Shown here: positions 59,290-64,000 of the stretch, one piece after another
Position numbering within the stretch: position 1 is the stretch's first letter
Layout of the letters: every line of letters starts with the position of its first letter
NCBI GenBank assembly: GCA_028281925.1
Contig: JANQIX010000006.1
Location: forward strand, 186,001-250,000
From: Alphaproteobacteria bacterium
GTDB lineage: Bacteria; Pseudomonadota; Alphaproteobacteria; DSM-16000; Inquilinaceae
Length of the DNA stretch: 64,000 nucleotides
Direction of reading: 5' to 3'
Notes under the pieces: model-generated
What the model was told of the DNA's origin: nothing
Database searches by the model: none
Seen by the model: the letters and a program-made list of their open reading frames with translations, nothing else
Made by a program: the position numbers and the translations under genes

Positions 59290-60747
59290 CTACCCCGCCA
59301 GCTTCTCCTTCAGCACCTGGTTGACCATCGCCGGGTTGGCCTTGCCCTGGGTGGCCTTCATCACCTGGCCGACGAAGAAGCCGAACAGCTTTTCCTTGCC
59401 GGCCTTGTATTCCGCCACCTTTTCCGCCTCGCGCGACAGCACGGCGTCGATGGCGGCGGTGATGGCGCCCGTGTCGGTGACCTGCTTCAGGCCCTTCTCG
59501 TCGACGATCGCGGCGGCGTCCTTGCCCGTCTCCAGCATGTCCGCGAACACGTCCTTGGCGATGCGGCCGCTGATCGTGTTGTCGGCGATCAGGTCGACCA
59601 GGCCGCCGAGTTGTGCCGCCGTCACCGGCGTGTCCTCGATCCCGCGGTCCATGCGGTTCAGCGCGCCGAACAGCTCGGTGATCACCCAGTTGGCCGTCAG
59701 CTTGGGGTCGCGGCCGCTGGCCGCCTCTTCATAGAAATCGGCGGGCGCGCGGTCGGCCACCAGCACGCCGGCGTCATAGGCCGACAGGCCGTACTGGTCC
59801 ATGAACCGGGCCTTCTTGTCGTCCGGCAGCTCCGGCAGGCTGTCGCGAATGCGCGCGATGAAATCGTCCGACAGCTCCAGCGGCAACAGGTCCGGATCGG
59901 GGAAATAGCGGTAGTCGTGCGCCTCCTCCTTCGAGCGCATCGAGCGCGTGACCCCCTTGCCGGGGTCCCACAGCCGCGTTTCCTGGTCGATCGTGCCGCC
60001 GGCTTCCAGCACCTCGATCTGGCGCCGGGCCTCGTATTCGATCGCCTGCTGGGCCGCACGGATGGAGTTGACGTTCTTCGTCTCCGTGCGCGTGCCAAAG
60101 GCGTTGTCGCCCACCCGACGCACCGAGACGTTCACGTCGCAGCGCATGGACCCCTCTTCCATATTGCCGTCGCAGGTGCCGAGATAGCGCAGGATCGAGC
60201 GCAGCTTGCGCAAATACGCAGCCGCATCGTCGGACCCGCGCATGTCGGGCTCGGACACGATCTCCATCAGCGCCACGCCGGAGCGGTTCAGGTCGACGTA
60301 AGTCTGTGACGGGTGCTGGTCGTGCAGGCTCTTACCCGCATCCTGTTCCAGATGCAGGCGCGTGATGCCGACCGTGCGCGAGTGGCCGTCGGGCAAGTCC
60401 AGGATGATCTCGCCATGGCCCACGATGGGCTGCTTGTACTGGCTGATCTGATAGCCCTGCGGCAGGTCGGCGTAGAAATAGTTCTTCCGGTCAAAGACCG
60501 AGACCTTGTTGATCTCCGCCTTCAGCCCCAGCCCGGTGCGCACCGCCTGTTCGACGCAATAGTCGTTGATCACCGGCAGCATGCCGGGCATGGCTGCGTC
60601 CACCAGGCTCACCTGGGTGTTGGCCTCCGCGCCGAAATCCGTGGCGGCGCCGGAGAACAGCTTGGCGTTGGAGATCACTTGCGCGTGGACCTCAAGGCCC
60701 ACCACCAGTTCCCAATCGCCCGTCTCGCCTTCGATCACCGTCGCCAT
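59290..60747 (-). CDS. gatB: Aspartyl/glutamyl-tRNA(Asn/Gln) amidotransferase subunit B
   Basis: 485 residues, full length. N-terminal [60 protein letters not shown] and the C-terminal helical tail ([26 protein letters not shown]). It activates and transamidates mischarged Glu-tRNA(Gln)/Asp-tRNA(Asn) with GatA and GatC. The last gene of the leftward gatC-gatA-SpeD-like-gatB cluster. Confidence 0.97.
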   Translation of the reverse strand: MATVIEGETGDWELVVGLEVHAQVISNAKLFSGAATDFGAEANTQVSLVDAAMPGMLPVINDYCVEQAVRTGLGLKAEINKVSVFDRKNYFYADLPQGYQISQYKQPIVGHGEIILDLPDGHSRTVGITRLHLEQDAGKSLHDQHPSQTYVDLNRSGVALMEIVSEPDMRGSDDAAAYLRKLRSILRYLGTCDGNMEEGSMRCDVNVSVRRVGDNAFGTRTETKNVNSIRAAQQAIEYEARRQIEVLEAGGTIDQETRLWDPGKGVTRSMRSKEEAHDYRYFPDPDLLPLELSDDFIARIRDSLPELPDDKKARFMDQYGLSAYDAGVLVADRAPADFYEEAASGRDPKLTANWVITELFGALNRMDRGIEDTPVTAAQLGGLVDLIADNTISGRIAKDVFADMLETGKDAAAIVDEKGLKQVTDTGAITAAIDAVLSREAEKVAEYKAGKEKLFGFFVGQVMKATQGKANPAMVNQVLKEKLAG

Positions 60748-60783
60748 TGCCGTCCCGCTCCGTCGTCAGCCCGCACCCACCGG

Positions 60784-61149
60784 TCAGAACCCGTGGCTGA
60801 CGATCTCGCCCTCCACCAGAAAGAAGCCGCGCGTGAAATCGGTCGCGGCCATCGCCTCGAACTTCTTGCAGCTGTAGATCACCACCGAGAAGAACCGCTG
60901 GGCCGCCCAGAAATAGCCGGAGATGCCGCTGTCGATCAGCGGCACGAAGGCATCGAAGCCGGCATTCTCGTCCCGCCCCATGCCGCCGGCCGGGGCGAAC
61001 ACCACGGGCTCGCCATAGGTCCTGAGCGACAGGCGTTCGGCCACACCCAACAGATAGGCCCGCACCCGGTCGGCCGTGATCTCGCCGGTCCAGTACCCTT
61101 CCAGCAGCAGCCGCTGGCGAAAGATGTCGGGTGCAAGGTCGCGGACCAT
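60784..61149 (-). CDS. SpeD/AdoMetDC-like small protein between gatA and gatB
   Basis: 121 residues. LAPDIFRQRLLLEGYW, RLSLRTYGEPVVFAPAGGMG, ENAGFDAFVPLIDSGISGYFW and SVVIYSCKKF match the short bacterial S-adenosylmethionine-decarboxylase-like proteins. Asp73-Ser74 is a possible self-cleavage site giving the pyruvoyl group, and Cys94 falls where the catalytic Cys lies. Some relatives of this fold decarboxylate other amino acids, so AdoMet as substrate is uncertain. It starts 5 nt after the gatA stop, so it is embedded in the tRNA amidotransferase operon. Confidence 0.7.
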   Translation of the reverse strand: MVRDLAPDIFRQRLLLEGYWTGEITADRVRAYLLGVAERLSLRTYGEPVVFAPAGGMGRDENAGFDAFVPLIDSGISGYFWAAQRFFSVVIYSCKKFEAMAATDFTRGFFLVEGEIVSHGF

Positions 61150-61154
61150 GGGGT

Positions 61155-62636
61155 CTACCCCGCCATCAGGGCCGGTGTTGCGGTGAAGCCGGCCGAGGCT
61201 TCCATTACATCGGCGACGCGAAACAGCGTCTCTTCATCGAACGGGCGGCCGATCAACTGCAGGCCCAGCGGCAGCCCATCGCCGCCCAGCCCCGCGGGAA
61301 CAGAGATGCCCGGCAGCCCGGCCATGTTGACCGTCACGGTGAACACGTCGTTCATGTACATGGTCACCGGGTCGTCCTGCTTCTCGTCCACGGCGAACGC
61401 CGTGCTGGGCGCCGTCGGCGTCAGCACCACGTCGCAGTGCTGGAACGCCTCGTCGAAGTCGCGCTTGATCAGCGTGCGGACCTGCTGCGCCTTCAGGTAA
61501 TAGGCGTCGTAATAGCCGGCGGAGAGCACATACGTGCCGATCATCACGCGTCGGCGCACCTCGGCCCCGAAGCCGGCGGCGCGCGTGTTCTCGTACATGT
61601 CGATCAGGCTGTCGCCCTCGACACGCAGGCCGTAGCGCACGCCGTCATAGCGCGCCAGGTTGGACGACGCCTCGGCCGGGGCCACGATGTAATAGGCCGG
61701 CAGGGCATAGCGCGTGTGCGGCAGGCTGATATCCACCGGCTCCGCGCCTGCCTCCTTCAACCAGGCCACGCCCTGCTGCCACAGGGCCTCGATCTCCGCC
61801 GCCATGCCGTCGACGCGGTATTCCTTGGGAATGCCGACCTTCAGCCCGCGGATGTCGCCGGTCAGCGCCGCGGCATAGTCGGGCACCGGCACGTCGACGC
61901 AGGTGGAGTCCTTCGGATCCGGCCCGGCCATGGACCGCAGCATCAGCGCCACGTCGCGCACCGTGCGGGCGAACGGCCCCGCCTGGTCGAGCGAGGAGGC
62001 GAACGCCACGATGCCCCAGCGCGAACAGCGGCCATAGGTCGGCTTCATGCCGACGATACCGCAGAACCCGGCGGGCTGGCGGATCGAACCACCGGTATCC
62101 GTGCCGGTCGAGCCGAGCGCGCAGCGGGCCGCCACCGCGGTTGCGGACCCGCCGGACGAGCCGCCCGGCACCAGCTTCGTTTCCGCATCTCCGGCGCGCT
62201 GCCAGGGATTGGTCACCGGTCCGTAATAGGACGTGGTGTTGGACGAGCCCATGGCGAATTCGTCCAGGTTGGTCTTGCCCAGCATCACCGCACCGTCACG
62301 CCACAGATTGGCTGTGACGGTGCTCTCATAGGTCGGGTGGAAGCCGTCCAGGATGTGGCTGGCCGCGGTGGTCAGCACGCCTTCGGTGCCGAACAGGTCC
62401 TTGACCGCCAGGGGCACGCCGTCCAGCGGCCCGGCCTGCCCCCGCGCGCGCCTGGCATCCGACGCCTCGGCCATGGCCAGCGCCCGGTCCGGCGTCTCGG
62501 TGATGAAGGCGTTCAGCGGCCGCGCGGCCTCCACCGCCGCGACATGCGCGCGGGTCAATTCGACGGCGGAGAAGTCGCCGGCGTCCAGGCCCGCCAGAGC
62601 CTCGGCGATCGTCAGCCTGGTCAGCGCGGCCGTCAT
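61155..62636 (-). CDS. gatA: Aspartyl/glutamyl-tRNA(Asn/Gln) amidotransferase subunit A
   Basis: 493 residues of the amidase-signature family: [19 protein letters not shown] (catalytic Lys), [20 protein letters not shown] (Ser-cisSer-Ser triad region), [19 protein letters not shown]. It generates ammonia from glutamine and passes it to GatB. ATG overlaps the gatC stop by 4 nt. Confidence 0.97.
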   Translation of the reverse strand: MTAALTRLTIAEALAGLDAGDFSAVELTRAHVAAVEAARPLNAFITETPDRALAMAEASDARRARGQAGPLDGVPLAVKDLFGTEGVLTTAASHILDGFHPTYESTVTANLWRDGAVMLGKTNLDEFAMGSSNTTSYYGPVTNPWQRAGDAETKLVPGGSSGGSATAVAARCALGSTGTDTGGSIRQPAGFCGIVGMKPTYGRCSRWGIVAFASSLDQAGPFARTVRDVALMLRSMAGPDPKDSTCVDVPVPDYAAALTGDIRGLKVGIPKEYRVDGMAAEIEALWQQGVAWLKEAGAEPVDISLPHTRYALPAYYIVAPAEASSNLARYDGVRYGLRVEGDSLIDMYENTRAAGFGAEVRRRVMIGTYVLSAGYYDAYYLKAQQVRTLIKRDFDEAFQHCDVVLTPTAPSTAFAVDEKQDDPVTMYMNDVFTVTVNMAGLPGISVPAGLGGDGLPLGLQLIGRPFDEETLFRVADVMEASAGFTATPALMAG

Positions 62637-62920
62637 TCCACCACCTTCGGAACCGAATAGAAGCCGCCGACCGCATCCGGCGCGTTGGCCAGCACCTTGT
62701 CCTGCACGCCGCCGTCGGTCACGACATCGGTGCGCCGGCGCAGATCGTGCGCGACGACCGAGGTCATCGGCGGCACGCCGGCCGTGTCCACCTCGCCCAG
62801 CTGCTCGACGAAGTCGAGAATACCGCTCAGCTCCCGCGCCATGGGCTGCAACTGGTCTTCCGGCAATTTGATGCGCGCAAGGTGCGCGATCCGCGCGACA
62901 GTGGCCTCATCCAGAGCCAT
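62633..62920 (-). CDS. gatC: Aspartyl/glutamyl-tRNA(Asn/Gln) amidotransferase subunit C
   Basis: 95 residues, standard Gat[42 protein letters not shown] and the terminal [17 protein letters not shown] small belt subunit holding GatA and GatB together. First gene of the leftward cluster. The 113-nt divergent gap to ruvX holds both promoters. Confidence 0.95.
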   Translation of the reverse strand: MALDEATVARIAHLARIKLPEDQLQPMARELSGILDFVEQLGEVDTAGVPPMTSVVAHDLRRRTDVVTDGGVQDKVLANAPDAVGGFYSVPKVVE

Positions 62921-63033
62921 GGGGTAAGTCTCTCGCGTCCGAGCCCGCGCCGCGTCCTAGACGGAAGATGCATCAAGCACCTGGGCGGGCTGGCGTTCCC
63001 TAAAGAAAACGGAGGCGGACAGTAGCACCCGCC

Positions 63034-63504
63034 ATGGTGATCCGCAATATCGAGGACCTTGCCCGCGACCTCGCCGATGGCAGCCGGTTGCTGGGCCTGG
63101 ACGTGGGCGACAAGACCGTCGGCCTGGCGATTTCCGATGCCGGCCTGCGCATCGCCACGCCGCTGAAGACCATCCGGCGCACGCGCCTTGCGGCCGATGC
63201 CAGCGCGCTGTTCGCCGTGGTCGACGACCGTGAAGCGGTGGCCCTGGTGATCGGCCTGCCGATCAACATGGACGGCAGCGAGGGCCAGCGCTGCCGCTAT
63301 GTCCGACAGTTCGCCGACAACCTGCTGCGCATCCGCGACATGCCAGTGGTCTTCTGGGACGAGCGGCTGTCCACCGCGGCGGTGGAACGCGCCATGCTGG
63401 AAGCCGAACTCAGCCGTGCCAAGCGCGCCAAGCGGATCGACGCCGCCGCGGCCGCCTATATCCTGCAGGGCGCGCTCGACGCGATCGCCCGTCTCAAGCC
63501 ATGA
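63034..63504 (+). CDS. ruvX: Holliday-junction-resolvase-like RuvX/YqgF
   Basis: 156 residues. RNase H-like fold: LLGLDVGDKTVGLAISD, ALVIGLPINMDGSEGQR, VVFWDERLSTAAVERAML and KRIDAAAAAYILQGALD with the acidic catalytic positions. YqgF proteins process 16S rRNA 5' ends and can act on branched DNA. The stop overlaps the next gene's ATG (ATGA). Confidence 0.95.
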   Translation: MVIRNIEDLARDLADGSRLLGLDVGDKTVGLAISDAGLRIATPLKTIRRTRLAADASALFAVVDDREAVALVIGLPINMDGSEGQRCRYVRQFADNLLRIRDMPVVFWDERLSTAAVERAMLEAELSRAKRAKRIDAAAAAYILQGALDAIARLKP

Positions 63505-64000
63505 CCGGCGGTGCCAGCCTGCCTGCGGTCGTCACGGCGATCGCGCCGATCTTTCTGCTGATCCTGCTCGGCTGCGCCCTCAGGCGCCGCCAGTTCGTGC
63601 CGGACGCCTTCTGGCGTTCGGCCGAGAGCATGACCTATTATGTCTTCTTCCCGTGCCTGTTGTTCATGAACCTCGCCCGGGCCGACCTCGACTGGGTGGC
63701 GGTGCTGCCCATGGTGGCGTCTTTGTCCGGGGCTGTGCTGCTGACCGCGCTCGGCTGCCGCCTGATCCGGCCGCTCTGGGGACCGCCCGGGCCCGCCTAC
63801 ACGTCGGTGTTCCAGGGCGCGATCCGCGCCAATTCCTATGTCGGTCTGGCCGCAGCGTTCAGCCTCTATGGCGAGGAAGGGTTGACGCTGGCGGCCATCG
63901 GCATCGCCGCCGTCGTGCCGGTCGTCAACGTGCTCTCGGTTCTGGTGCTGGCCCGCCACGGCCGACCGACCGAGGGCGCGTCAGGCGGCATTGCGCGGCA
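63501..64000 (+). CDS. AEC-family (auxin-efflux-carrier-like) transporter, 3' truncated by window edge
   Basis: The first 166 residues are present, with membrane helices VTAIAPIFLLILLGCALRR, MTYYVFFPCLLFMNLA, AVLPMVASLSGAVLLTALGC and IRANSYVGLAAAFSLYG. The RANSYVGLAAA segment is the characteristic unwound helix of AEC permeases (YfdV/MdcF-like). Substrates are usually organic acids. Translationally coupled to ruvX by ATGA. The second half lies outside the window. Confidence 0.88.
   Translation, partial: MTGGASLPAVVTAIAPIFLLILLGCALRRRQFVPDAFWRSAESMTYYVFFPCLLFMNLARADLDWVAVLPMVASLSGAVLLTALGCRLIRPLWGPPGPAYTSVFQGAIRANSYVGLAAAFSLYGEEGLTLAAIGIAAVVPVVNVLSVLVLARHGRPTEGASGGIAR

Overview
The window looks like chromosomal DNA of a GC-rich alphaproteobacterium, most plausibly a Rhodospirillales-type environmental (perhaps marine) species. 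The grounds are high GC by eye, a gatCAB cluster divergent from ruvX, urea/amide transport genes, TRAP transporters, LuxI/LuxR-type quorum sensing and RND efflux. No rRNA genes or CRISPR array were seen. The only tRNA found is tRNA-Ser(GCT).

Layout. 1-3.9 kb: a four-gene amine/imino-acid oxidase operon (two DAO-type flavoproteins, a small 2Fe-2S protein and an FAD/BFD flavoprotein). 4.0-9.6 kb: a quorum-sensing neighbourhood. Its centre is one uninterrupted ORF that joins a complete cytochrome P450 to a complete acyl-homoserine-lactone synthase, divergent from a LuxR-type receptor and flanked by two XRE regulators and a ClbS/DfsB-like protein. 10.0-11.3 kb: an acidic protein built of three diverged copies of an unrecognised domain. 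11.4-17.8 kb: a TetR-controlled RND efflux pair, an ABC membrane domain without ATPase, and a bacteriohemerythrin cut in two by a stop codon. 17.8-20.8 kb: a TRAP transporter.

20.8-34.4 kb: an aryl-polyene (xanthomonadin-like) pigment cluster. It has an aryl ligase, one ACP, ketosynthase, chain-length factor, ketoreductase, two hot-dog proteins, methyltransferase, glycosyltransferase, acyltransferases, a LolA-like carrier and an MMPL exporter, plus a flavin-dependent halogenase homologue that keeps the WxWxIP motif. A PagL-like lipid A deacylase and a lipoprotein follow. 36.4-37.4 kb is a gene-poor strip of transposase and small-gene relics. 37.4-48.5 kb: an amide/urea system. UrtABCDE-type importer genes, formamidase and FmdB are divergent from a hybrid histidine kinase whose sensor is an entire NCS1-type permease, followed by a REC-LuxR response regulator.

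48.5-48.8 kb: an integrase relic abutting the 3' end of tRNA-Ser(GCT). 48.9-54.5 kb: a PLP transsulfuration-type enzyme, a composite PHB-depolymerase-like esterase, a membrane protein and a VOC protein. 54.5-59.3 kb: an RTX protein, then a decayed REP-associated (Y1) transposase and an AT-rich insert carrying a novel lipoprotein, bracketed by copies of a TATGTCCC(C)AG end motif. 59.3-63.5 kb: housekeeping gatB, a SpeD-like gene, gatA and gatC, with divergent ruvX and a truncated AEC transporter.

The strongest candidates for undescribed biology are the P450-AHL synthase fusion with its LuxR partner, which could make an oxidised signal from a single polypeptide, and the permease-kinase fusion next to the amide importer.
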